55,681 nucleotides of DNA from Bacteroidales bacterium (GTDB lineage Bacteria; Bacteroidota; Bacteroidia; Bacteroidales; UBA3824), in the NCBI GenBank assembly GCA_017541145.1, contig JAFXZT010000066.1, positions 1 to 55,681 on the forward strand. Reading direction: 5' to 3'. Every line of letters begins with the position of its first letter. The stretch's first letter is position 1. The notes below the pieces were generated by a model that did not search any database, was not told the origin of the DNA, and saw nothing but the letters and a program-made list of their open reading frames with translations. The translations under genes and the position numbers were made by a program. Shown here piece by piece: positions 45,530-54,230 of the stretch.

Positions 45530-46648
45530 ATGTTTATAACATTGGTTTTTTTTTTTGCAGTTACGAACGTTGGGGATAAAATATTGACAGATTGTACTCG
45601 ATCGTTTATCGAACAATTAGGACATCAATGTCAAATATTAGATATTCAAGGAAGATGCATCATAAATGAAAGTGAAAATGAAAATGATAGATTAGCTAAA
45701 ATAGAATTGTCCAAGGAAAGAAACTCAAATAAAAAACTCTTGGAGGATTACTACACAAATACATTAAAGCATAGTAATGCTGTAATTTTTGCAGGTGGTG
45801 CTATTTTAGACGTTATTTCTAAAGATATTGCAGAAAAAGTGTGGCAAATAACTAATATCGCTAATCAAATGAAAATACCTGTTGCATTTAATGCAGCCGG
45901 ATTCTTTGGAAATAAATTTGATACGCCAAACGGTGATTTTATAAAAAAAGCATTACATTTACCAAATGTAATATGGATTTCGATAAGAGAACGAACTGAT
46001 GATATAAAACGACTTTTAAATAATGACAAACAATTCTATAATTGCTGTGATACAGCAGTGTGGGCTAGTGAAATATATAGCGTTAAAAGAAATGCATCGT
46101 CTAAAATTATAGGAATTAATATAATTAACAATAAGGCATATAAATACAATTCAACATATAATATTCTAAATTTAGAAGAATTATATTGGGAAATTTATTG
46201 CAAAATAGAATCCGCAGGATATTCTTGTAATTTCTTTACAAATGGTGTAAATCGAGATTATGAATATGCACAGTCCATTTTAGATAAGTATGGTATAAAT
46301 CAGAATAAACTTATCAATCTAAAAGAATCAAAAGAAGGGAAGTCATTTGTAAAAATGATATCTCAATTTGCACTAATAATAAGCTCTAGGCTTCATACGT
46401 CTATCTGTGCTTATTCTTTAAGAATCCCTTCATTATGTATTCCATGGGACGATAAAATGGTTTCATTTTATAAGAGTATAAAAAGGGAAAAATGGTTATT
46501 GAATACCCAAAACGTAAACGAGTTAGAAGAATTAATTAAAGGAGCAATAAATGAAAATTTAGATGATAATGAATACGATTCTTATAGAAAAAGTGTAAAA
46601 AATAATATCAAAAATTTGTGTAATAAATTAAAAACAGGAATATTATAA
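45530..46648 (+). CDS. Polysaccharide pyruvyl transferase family protein
   Basis: A 372-residue protein of the PS_pyruv_trans family, which places pyruvate ketals on sugars and so adds negative charge. Signs are VTNVGDKILTD near the start, FAGGAILDVIS, FNAAGFFG, WISIRERTD, and the late histidine region ALIISSRLHTSICAYSLRIPSLCIPWDDK. A T11 run (45546-45556) lies in codons 6-9 and encodes VFFF. A counted 60-bp part (46141-46200) has only 17% G+C. Likely imported by recombination. Confidence 0.85.
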   Translation: MFITLVFFFAVTNVGDKILTDCTRSFIEQLGHQCQILDIQGRCIINESENENDRLAKIELSKERNSNKKLLEDYYTNTLKHSNAVIFAGGAILDVISKDIAEKVWQITNIANQMKIPVAFNAAGFFGNKFDTPNGDFIKKALHLPNVIWISIRERTDDIKRLLNNDKQFYNCCDTAVWASEIYSVKRNASSKIIGINIINNKAYKYNSTYNILNLEELYWEIYCKIESAGYSCNFFTNGVNRDYEYAQSILDKYGINQNKLINLKESKEGKSFVKMISQFALIISSRLHTSICAYSLRIPSLCIPWDDKMVSFYKSIKREKWLLNTQNVNELEELIKGAINENLDDNEYDSYRKSVKNNIKNLCNKLKTGIL

Positions 46649-47053
46649 AAGGATAAGTATAATTGAATCAGCCAAATCCGTGGATTTTTTACAAAATAAA
46701 ATTCCACGAGGTTGGTAGCAGCAACTCCATTGTGTCAAAGATGTGATGCAATTTATAAAAAAGTTAATTGGGAGATATGATATCTATAGTTTAATTAATA
46801 ATTCAATTAAAAAATGTACGAAGAACTTGTAAACTATTGGCTAATGGAAAAGAAAAATGGGACTTGTACAAAGATGACGTGAGAATCGTTGTAAGACAAA
46901 TGAAAAATTTCTTCCTCGATAAATTGGGTAAAGAACCGAGTATGCAAAAGATTCTTTTATGGGAAACAATAAGATTCTAAAAACAGGAAACATTGATTAT
47001 TGCGTGTATCTGCAAATGGAATAGAAGAAGTAATAGCTCAATAATAACAATAT
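46649..47053. other. Gap with decayed coding remnants
   Basis: No intact gene. One frame from about 46792 to 46980 is open for some 60 codons and includes GKEKWDLYKDDVRIVVRQ and FFLDKLGKEPSMQKILLWE, which looks like real protein. It has no start and ends in TAA. Other frames hold shorter pieces. I do not recognise the family. This is probably the remains of a gene lost when neighbouring glycan genes were exchanged. Confidence 0.45.
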
Positions 47054-48523
47054 ATGTCATCATCATTAAAATCCAAAACCGTTTCTGGTGTCGGTTGGTC
47101 GGCTGCTGATTCATTTTTGGGACAAGGTGTAAGTTTCATCGTCGGATTGGTTTTGGCAAGGCTTTTGAGTCCATCAGAATACGGACTTATTGGCATCATC
47201 ACAATCTTTACCACAATTCTTTCGGGTTTTGTTGACTGTGGATTTTCCAACTCATTGATAAGGAAAAAGGACACTTCCAACGACGATTACAACACAATGT
47301 TTATCGTCAATATGGCGATGAGTATGGCGATGTACGCCATACTTTTTGGCTGCGCACCGTGTATAGCGGATTTTTTTGAGCGAGAAGAACTAACATCGCT
47401 TACAAGGGTTACTGGCTTAATCCTAATAATTCAGGCACTTTCAATTGTCCAAAATACAATACTAACTAAAAGGATAGATTTCAAGACCAAGACAAAAGCA
47501 TCGTTCATTGCCGCAGTTTCGAGCGGTGTCATTGGCATCACGATGGCTTACTGCGGTTTCGGCGTATGGTCATTGGTGGCGCAAATGATTGCAAACCAAG
47601 TGTTAAGCACCTTGTGTCTGTGGATTTTCAACAAATGGCTGCCTTTCTTTACGTTCAATAAAGAAAGTTTCGGATATATGTGGGGCTTCGGTTGGAAACT
47701 CATGCTTTCTGGACTTTTGGACAGGACGTGGGCACAACTTTATCAAACAGTTGTTGGAAAATGTTACACTCCTGAAACACTTGGTCAATATACAAGAGCG
47801 AAACAATATGCACAGATTTTTTCTCAAAACTTCACCTCAATAATTTCAAGGGTGACATACCCTGCATTAGCTGAAATTCAAGACGACAAAGAACGACTAC
47901 GGGAAGGTTACCGCAAGATAATTAAACTTTCGATGTTTGTAACTGCTGTATGTATGTTCTCATTGGGAGCAATTTCAGAACCGTTGATTTATTGTTTAAT
48001 AGGTGAAAAATGGCACCAGGCAGCAACATTTTTGCCGCTAATCTGTATCTCTATGTCAACATATCCTCTTCACGCAATCAATTTGAACTTGCTTAAAGTA
48101 CAAGGTCGTAGCGACCTATTTTTAGTGCTTGAAATCATAAAGAAAGTCATAGCAATCGGACCTATTTGTCTAGGAATTTTTGTTGATATTTATTGGATGC
48201 TGGCTGGTAGCATTATTAGTAGTGTTATTTGCTTTTTCCTAAATTCACATTGGTCAGGAAAAATGATAGGCTATTCGTCGTGGATGCAACTCAAAGACAT
48301 TGCGCCATCGTATTCAATAGCAGGCGTTATAGCGTTGTCGGTGTATTTCTTAAAATTTCTGCCGGTAACATATTGGATTATTCTTCCGTTACAAATTGCA
48401 GTTGGTGTCGGAGTGTTCTTCTTGATTTGCAATGCTCTTAAAATGCAGGAATATCAAGAAATAAAAGGAATAGCCACAACATATTTGAATAAAATAAAAA
48501 AGAAAAAATGTCTAATGAAATAA
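47054..48523 (+). CDS. wzx: Polysaccharide flippase (Wzx, MOP/PST type)
   Basis: A 489-residue inner-membrane protein with 12-14 predicted helices. It begins SSLKSKTVSGVGWSAADSF and has GLVLARLLSPSEYGLIGI, RVTYPALAEIQDDKERLR, and CLIGEKWHQAATFLPLICIS, features of WzxC-like flippases that move lipid-linked repeat units across the inner membrane. The next gene overlaps its end by 16 nt. Confidence 0.92.
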   Translation: MSSSLKSKTVSGVGWSAADSFLGQGVSFIVGLVLARLLSPSEYGLIGIITIFTTILSGFVDCGFSNSLIRKKDTSNDDYNTMFIVNMAMSMAMYAILFGCAPCIADFFEREELTSLTRVTGLILIIQALSIVQNTILTKRIDFKTKTKASFIAAVSSGVIGITMAYCGFGVWSLVAQMIANQVLSTLCLWIFNKWLPFFTFNKESFGYMWGFGWKLMLSGLLDRTWAQLYQTVVGKCYTPETLGQYTRAKQYAQIFSQNFTSIISRVTYPALAEIQDDKERLREGYRKIIKLSMFVTAVCMFSLGAISEPLIYCLIGEKWHQAATFLPLICISMSTYPLHAINLNLLKVQGRSDLFLVLEIIKKVIAIGPICLGIFVDIYWMLAGSIISSVICFFLNSHWSGKMIGYSSWMQLKDIAPSYSIAGVIALSVYFLKFLPVTYWIILPLQIAVGVGVFFLICNALKMQEYQEIKGIATTYLNKIKKKKCLMK

Positions 48524-49662
48524 ATATAAAAGAGGAAGTTAAGGAAGGTTCTGTGTATAAAGCATTAGGAAAGAAAAAAAGAGATTCAAATCTTGAACTT
48601 TTCAGAATTTTGACAATGTTGCTAATTGTAGCGCATCATTATGTTGTAAATTCAGGTTTGACCGCTCCCGACGGACCGATATTTGCAAATCAGCTTTCAA
48701 CGGATTCAATTTTCCTATTGTTGACGGGCGCATGGGGCAAAATCGGAATTAATTGTTTTGTTTTGATAACGGGTTATTTTATGTGCAAATCAGAAATAAC
48801 TTCAACAAAGTTTCTGAAATTAGTTTTAGAAATAATGTTTTACAAAATAGTTATCGGGTTGATTTTTATCTTATCTGATTATCAACCATTTGAGTGGAAA
48901 AGTTTTCTAAAATTATTTGTCCCTTTTATGTCGGTAAAACAAAACTTCGGCGGCTGTTTTATATTGTTTTTTCTTTTTATTCCTTTTTTGAATGTTTTAA
49001 TACGAAACCTTGACGAAAAGAAGCACATTTATTTGTTGATATTGTGTTCGTTAACATACATTTTGTTTGGTACGATTCATAGAGTTGACATGAATTATGT
49101 TTCGTGGTTTATGGTTTTATACGTTATATCATCGTACCTCAGACTATACCCGAAAAAAATGATGACAAATCAATCGTTTTGTGGACTAATGTTTTTATTG
49201 ACGATGTTTTTATCAGCATTAAGTGTTTTGGTTTGTGCTTGGTTGGGTGTTAAAATTGGGAAAAACGCACCATTCTTTTTTGTAACGGATTCTAATGCGT
49301 TTTTGGCGGTTTTGACGGGAGTATTTGCTTTCTTATTTTTCAAGAATATGAAACTCCCTTACAACAAGTTTATAAATGCCGTTGCATCTACAACATTCGG
49401 TGTTTTGCTAATTCACGCCAATAGTGACACGATGCGTCAATGGCTTTGGAAAGACACATTAGATAATGTTGGGCATTACGGTATGCCATTGTATGTAATC
49501 TGTTGTGTATTAGGAGTTTTTGCAGTTTGCTCTGTGATAGATTTTCTAAGAATAAAACTTATTGAAACACCGTTGTTCTACTTTTGGAACAAGAAATACG
49601 ACTGCATTGCAGGTCATTTCAAGAGAAAAGAAGAAAAGATTTTTAAGAAAATAAAATCATAA
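48508..49662 (+). CDS. Acyltransferase family 3 membrane protein
   Basis: A 384-residue integral membrane O-acyltransferase with about ten helices. Near the N-terminus LELFRILTMLLIVAHHYVV carries the conserved Arg and His of the family; WGKIGINCFVLITGYFM and VLLIHANSDTMRQ are also typical. It would move an acetyl or related acyl group onto the repeat unit at the inner membrane. It overlaps wzx by 16 nt and its stop overlaps the next ATG (TAATG), so the three genes are translationally linked. Confidence 0.88.
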   Translation: MSNEINIKEEVKEGSVYKALGKKKRDSNLELFRILTMLLIVAHHYVVNSGLTAPDGPIFANQLSTDSIFLLLTGAWGKIGINCFVLITGYFMCKSEITSTKFLKLVLEIMFYKIVIGLIFILSDYQPFEWKSFLKLFVPFMSVKQNFGGCFILFFLFIPFLNVLIRNLDEKKHIYLLILCSLTYILFGTIHRVDMNYVSWFMVLYVISSYLRLYPKKMMTNQSFCGLMFLLTMFLSALSVLVCAWLGVKIGKNAPFFFVTDSNAFLAVLTGVFAFLFFKNMKLPYNKFINAVASTTFGVLLIHANSDTMRQWLWKDTLDNVGHYGMPLYVICCVLGVFAVCSVIDFLRIKLIETPLFYFWNKKYDCIAGHFKRKEEKIFKKIKS

Positions 49663-50675
49663 TGGATTCCAACTATACTTATATGGTCTGCACTAAATGT
49701 ATGACCTTCAATCATCACGCATATATCGAAGATGCGATGAACGGATTTGTAATGCAGAAAACCGATTTCCCGTTTGTTTGCGTAATCGTTGATGATGCAA
49801 GTACCGATGGCGAACCAGAAGTTATAAAAAAATATTTTCAGACCAATTTTGATTTGACAGAAAATACTGAAACTGATGATTATGTGATGACTTTTGGTCA
49901 ACATAAAACTAACAAAAATTGTTACTTTGCTGTTTTGTATTTAAAGTACAATCATTATTCTATCAAGAAAGATAAAACTCCGTATTATTCCAAATGGCAA
50001 GACAACAGCAAATATATTGCGCTTTGCGAGGGTGATGATTATTGGATTGCAGCGGAGAAGTTACAGAGGCAAGCAGATTTTTTAGAAAAGAATGAGGATT
50101 ATGTTTTATGTCATACAGATTTTGAAGCAACTAAAAAAAGACATTTTCACTATAAAGAAATATATAAAGATGGGAATTATTTTCCATCAATGTTAAAAAA
50201 AAATTTTAGTATAGGAACTTTAACTGTAATGATTAGAACAGATTCCTATAAAAAAATCCCCAAATATTTTATAGGAAAAGGCTGGCCAATGACTGATAAA
50301 CCATTATGGTATGAGCTAGCATATATAGGCAAATTTACATACATACCATTAATCACGGCAATGTATCGTATATTACAAGAATCTGCATCACATTCAAAAA
50401 ATATTAAAAAACTAATTTATTTTAAAAATGCAGGATTAGAAATAAAAAGATTCTATGCTAAAAAATATGGAATCATGTTAAAAAATGATGGTTATACCCC
50501 TAATTACTACACAAATTTACTAAAATACGCATATGATCTAAAAGAATTTGATATAGCAAAAAAAATTTATCGAGAAGCAAGAAAAAAAAATTTATTATCT
50601 ATAAAAGGATATATATACTATTGGGGAACTAAAAACAAATATTTAAGAAAAATAATTTCCAAAATATTAAATTAG
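49662..50675 (+). CDS. GT2 glycosyltransferase, probably recombinant
   Basis: A 337-residue cytoplasmic GT-A enzyme. The N-terminal half has TKCMTFNHHAYIEDAMNGF, VIVDDASTDGEPEV and ALCEGDDYWIAAEKLQRQ, typical of Bacteroidales capsule transferases. The C-terminal half decides acceptor use and shows KGWPMTDKPLWYELA. G+C counts fall from 38-40% (49681-49800, 50041-50100) to 23-25% (50101-50160, 50221-50280), so the two halves probably have different origins. A 482-bp gap follows. Confidence 0.88.
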   Translation: MDSNYTYMVCTKCMTFNHHAYIEDAMNGFVMQKTDFPFVCVIVDDASTDGEPEVIKKYFQTNFDLTENTETDDYVMTFGQHKTNKNCYFAVLYLKYNHYSIKKDKTPYYSKWQDNSKYIALCEGDDYWIAAEKLQRQADFLEKNEDYVLCHTDFEATKKRHFHYKEIYKDGNYFPSMLKKNFSIGTLTVMIRTDSYKKIPKYFIGKGWPMTDKPLWYELAYIGKFTYIPLITAMYRILQESASHSKNIKKLIYFKNAGLEIKRFYAKKYGIMLKNDGYTPNYYTNLLKYAYDLKEFDIAKKIYREARKKNLLSIKGYIYYWGTKNKYLRKIISKILN

Positions 50676-51157
50676 AAAAAAAAGAAAAAATAGATACAAA
50701 ATATAATTATCCATATTCTTGTAAAAAAAATTAAATATATTTCGTAATTCACCCTAATACCCCAAAATTAACTTTAAAATTGAAAGAATTTATCAAGCAT
50801 TTTTCAAAAAAATAATCTTAAAAATAAGAATTTTTGAGAGAAACAAGAAATTTATGTACAATAACGAAAAAAAAGAACACAAAGAAATAAAGCATGCAAA
50901 AGTTAAATATACATACATTGTCATCAAACAACAGAGACCTCAAGAACCGTAATACACAGAAATAATTAGCCTTACGAGTAATTCATCTGAAAAATGAAGA
51001 ACTAATTGTTTCGCGAAAAGATTTGCAAAATACAAAGCCAAAATTGTCAAAATCAGAACAAAAAAAGAGAGAAAAAAATTAGTAATGTTTGCCTTTCTCT
51101 CAAAAATGTTTTCATTAGAAAAACAATACAAAAGGCAATAAAAATAAAATAATAATA
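50676..51157. other. A-rich gap without a supported gene
   Basis: A very AT-rich stretch. From ATG 50894 a + frame runs 23 codons to TAA, and beyond that stop stays open for another 60 or so codons (ALRVIHLKNEELIVSRKDL), ending near 51141. This could be a broken small gene. A minus-strand ORF (50940-51182) with two hydrophobic segments also exists but overlaps the next gene. Neither is convincing. Confidence 0.4.
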
Positions 51158-52411
51158 ATGTTACAAAATATAATACTTCCAATTAATTGGAAAAATCCAA
51201 TAACATACTATTTTATATTACTTTTTGCATATATAATTAATGGTATGATTGGCATGGAACCGGGAAAATCAGGCACATCAGAAGGTGGTGGTATAATAAA
51301 TACAATAATTTCTGGTTCAATTATTGCATTTTGTACATTAACAATAATCTTTCATAATAAAAATAAAATCAATAAAAAGAATAGTATATACAATGCAATT
51401 TTGTTATTATATATTTACATTATCGTTAGAATGATTATAATGTACATAACAAATTTAAGCATTGAAGCTATAGCAATGCGTAATACATTTACGATATTGT
51501 TTTGGATGACTAGTTTTTTATTTTGCTTACAAAAGTTTAGGAAAGAAGAAAAAGAAACAATATCAAAACTATCAAAAATCCTAATTATTATAACCGTTAT
51601 TTTCTATCTTTATTCTGCTATAAAACAAAAAGCATACTTACAACAATCAGATATAATCGGCGCAAATAATGTAATAGGATCCGCATATATGTTAGTACCT
51701 ATCATTTGGCTGATATTAAAAGGAAAAATAAAAATATATGGATATTTATTATGTTTAGTGATTTGTGCATTATCACAAAAAAGACAATGCTTGTTAGGAT
51801 TCATCATTGTAAGTATATTCATTATGAAAGACTTTATAAAATTGTATTTTAAAAGTTTTAAAATTATAGCAATAATTTTCCTTGGTATAGGATTTATTTT
51901 TAGTCAGAACATCATTAATAAAGTATTTGGAGGTCTAATAGAACGACAGCAACATCTAAGCGAAAAAGATGAACTAGCAGATAGTGGGAGATCACTTCTA
52001 TGGATTGCTGCTATTGACGAATATACAAACGCATCATTTACTAATATAATATTTGGAGGTGGTCCAGGTACAAGCGCATATTATATTAACCAAACATTTT
52101 GGTATGTTTATCCTCATAATGGTTTTATAGAAGTCATGTGCGATTACGGTATAATTGGGTTATATTTATACATTTCTATATTTCTTAAATTATTAAAAAA
52201 AGCGTTTGAATATCCACGAGATTCTATAATAAGGAAATTACTTTTAGGTATAACATGTACATGGATAATGTCCAATATCGTATCCCATGCAGGAAGAATA
52301 TGGGTAATCTATTTAGCAATAGCAGTTGGATATATAGAATGTATTAATAACAAAAATTTTAAATTTAAAAAAAATAAATATGACAATAGGTTATACAACA
52401 GGAGTGTTTGA
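51158..52411 (+). CDS. wzy: O-antigen polymerase/ligase family protein (Wzy-like)
   Basis: A 417-residue membrane protein with about 10-12 helices. The large periplasmic loop region contains FGGGPGTSAYYINQ and YPHNGFIEVMCDYGIIG, the PHN-centred signature shared by Wzy polymerases and WaaL ligases. In a locus with a Wzx flippase, polymerase of the repeat unit is the natural role, although ligase cannot be excluded. The end overlaps the tagD-like gene by 32 nt. Very AT-rich. Confidence 0.85.
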   Translation: MLQNIILPINWKNPITYYFILLFAYIINGMIGMEPGKSGTSEGGGIINTIISGSIIAFCTLTIIFHNKNKINKKNSIYNAILLLYIYIIVRMIIMYITNLSIEAIAMRNTFTILFWMTSFLFCLQKFRKEEKETISKLSKILIIITVIFYLYSAIKQKAYLQQSDIIGANNVIGSAYMLVPIIWLILKGKIKIYGYLLCLVICALSQKRQCLLGFIIVSIFIMKDFIKLYFKSFKIIAIIFLGIGFIFSQNIINKVFGGLIERQQHLSEKDELADSGRSLLWIAAIDEYTNASFTNIIFGGGPGTSAYYINQTFWYVYPHNGFIEVMCDYGIIGLYLYISIFLKLLKKAFEYPRDSIIRKLLLGITCTWIMSNIVSHAGRIWVIYLAIAVGYIECINNKNFKFKKNKYDNRLYNRSV

Positions 52412-52790
52412 TATGTTCCATATCGGACATCTAAATATATTACAAAGAGCCAAATCGCTTTGTGACTACTTGATAGTAGGTGTCTCTACAGACGAACTTG
52501 TCCTTCATGAAAAGAACAAAACTCCAATTATTACTTTTGCTGATAGATGCGCAATCGTAGAAGCAATCAAATTTGTAAATAAAGTAGTACCTCAACAAGA
52601 TAAAAATAAACTTGCAGCTTGGGAACGTTACCACTTTAATAAGATGTTTGTTGGTTCCGATTGGAAAGGTTCTGCAGCGTGGCAAATATACGAAAAACAA
52701 TTCGCCCCAATAGGAGTAGAAATTATATACTTGAATCATACAGAAGGAATATCATCAACAATTCTTAGAGAAAAGTTAAAAAAAATATAA
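52380..52790 (+). CDS. tagD: Glycerol-3-phosphate cytidylyltransferase-like protein
   Basis: A 136-residue nucleotidyltransferase with the HxGH motif HIGH (14-17) in TGVFDMFHIGHLNILQ, VGVSTDELV, KMFVGSDWKG and the ISSTILREK end. Length and motifs match TagD, which makes CDP-glycerol; related enzymes make CDP-ethanolamine or similar donors. The LicD gene begins 2 nt downstream and would use a CDP-activated group. It overlaps the wzy end by 32 nt, and its G+C is higher than that of both neighbours. Confidence 0.88.
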   Translation: MTIGYTTGVFDMFHIGHLNILQRAKSLCDYLIVGVSTDELVLHEKNKTPIITFADRCAIVEAIKFVNKVVPQQDKNKLAAWERYHFNKMFVGSDWKGSAAWQIYEKQFAPIGVEIIYLNHTEGISSTILREKLKKI

Positions 52791-52792
52791 TT

Positions 52793-53590
52793 ATGGAACG
52801 GTTAACACAAAAACAAAAACAGAAAATATTGTTGGATATAGCAATAGAAGTTCAAAATATTTCAAAAAAACATGGGTTTCCGTTTTTTATGCTTGGAGGA
52901 ACAATGTTAGGTGCTATCCGACATAAAGGATTTATTCCGTGGGACGATGATATGGATTTTGGAGTTATGTATGAAAACTATTTTCAACTAATCAATATAT
53001 TAAAAAAGGAACTTCCTAAAAGATATAATTGTTTATACTATGAAGATAATAGCCCTGTTCGAACATTCTTCTTTAAAGTAGAAGACTCATATACTATATT
53101 AGATGATCCATGTATTAATCTTCCACTAAATAAAAAAATAGGATTATCTATTGACGTTTTTCCAATAGTTAGTTGTGACGAAAAAAACGCAATAAAATTA
53201 GCAAAAATAATAAAAAAAATATTAAATAAAGAAAGACTACGAACAATTCCATTAAACGCTTCTATAATAAAAAAAATAACCAAAAAAATAATCAATATAT
53301 TTAATTTCGGAAACAATCTAAAAGAAAAAAGAAAAATCAAAAAAATTTTAGATAATATACAAAAAGGAAATATGTGTTGTAATATTGTTAGTCCACAATT
53401 TAGCAATATAATATGGGAAAAAGAAATTTTTTATAACTTAGATAAATATGATTTCGAAGGAATAAAATTTTTAGGTCCAAAAGATTACAATAAATATTTA
53501 TCAACTTGTTATAAAAATTATATGCAATTACCTCCAGAGGAAAAAAGAAAAATACATGGCAATGATGTATTTTTTAAATCCAAAATATAA
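52793..53590 (+). CDS. licD: LicD-family phosphotransferase
   Basis: A 265-residue protein with the LicD core: FFMLGGTMLGAIRHKGFIPW followed by DDDMDFGV, the metal and nucleotide site of this nucleotidyltransferase-fold family. LicD enzymes move phosphocholine or related phospho-groups from CDP donors to glycans. Next to a TagD-like gene the transferred group is more likely phosphoglycerol than phosphocholine, because no licA/licC-type genes are seen. Strongly AT-rich (22% G+C in 53161-53220). Confidence 0.88.
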   Translation: MERLTQKQKQKILLDIAIEVQNISKKHGFPFFMLGGTMLGAIRHKGFIPWDDDMDFGVMYENYFQLINILKKELPKRYNCLYYEDNSPVRTFFFKVEDSYTILDDPCINLPLNKKIGLSIDVFPIVSCDEKNAIKLAKIIKKILNKERLRTIPLNASIIKKITKKIINIFNFGNNLKEKRKIKKILDNIQKGNMCCNIVSPQFSNIIWEKEIFYNLDKYDFEGIKFLGPKDYNKYLSTCYKNYMQLPPEEKRKIHGNDVFFKSKI

Positions 53591-53648
53591 ACAAAGGTAA
53601 TAAAATATAAACACAAACAAATATACAATAGCAAATTAATATAACAAA

Positions 53649-54230
53649 ATGAAAATATTGGCAAAATATAAAACAACATATAAATTAACAAACATTGCTA
53701 AATCTATACAATATCTTTGGGACAAGCTTTGGTCTCCAATTTATAAACGAGCCATGAAATATTGCGGCAAAGGTGTTTATTTACGACCGATGACAAGCGA
53801 TATAAAAGGATTAGAAAATTTAAGCATTGGCGAAGGGTCTTCGATTCCGAAGGGTAGTACAATATATTGTACAAAGGCGACACTTACAATAGGAAAAAAA
53901 GTAATCTTTGGTCCCAACCCCACAATCATCACGGGAGATCATCGTATTAATATCATTGGGAAATATATGATTGACGTATCGGACGAGGAAAAATTGCCGG
54001 AGAATGATTTGCCAGTGGTAATAGAAGATGATGTTTGGGTTGGTGCTAACGTTACAATCTTGAAAGGTGTTACCATAGGTCGAGGAAGCGTGATAGCAGC
54101 AGGAGCTGTAGTGACCAAAAGTTGTAAACCATATAGCATTATCGGTGGCGTTCCTGCAAAACTAATTAAAATGCGTTTTACACCAGAGCAAATAATTGAA
54201 CACGAAAAACAATTGAAAAATAATAACTAA
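53649..54230 (+). CDS. Hexapeptide-repeat (LbH) O-acetyltransferase
   Basis: A 193-residue left-handed beta-helix acyltransferase of the maltose/galactoside acetyltransferase group. Hexapeptide turns run from about 55 to 165 (LENLSIGEGSSIPKGSTIYC, VIEDDVWVGANVTILKGVTI, SVIAAGAVVTKS), ending with the usual YSIIGGVPAKLIKMRF. His98 in ITGDHRINI may be catalytic. It acetylates a sugar in the cytoplasm. Its stop overlaps the GT4 start (TAATGA). G+C returns to about 38%. Confidence 0.9.
   Translation: MKILAKYKTTYKLTNIAKSIQYLWDKLWSPIYKRAMKYCGKGVYLRPMTSDIKGLENLSIGEGSSIPKGSTIYCTKATLTIGKKVIFGPNPTIITGDHRINIIGKYMIDVSDEEKLPENDLPVVIEDDVWVGANVTILKGVTIGRGSVIAAGAVVTKSCKPYSIIGGVPAKLIKMRFTPEQIIEHEKQLKNNN

Noticed and set aside
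50940-51182. 80-codon minus-strand ORF with two hydrophobic stretches
   Set aside because: It overlaps the wzy start, opposes the operon, and AT-rich antisense frames readily give Phe/Leu-rich false membrane proteins.
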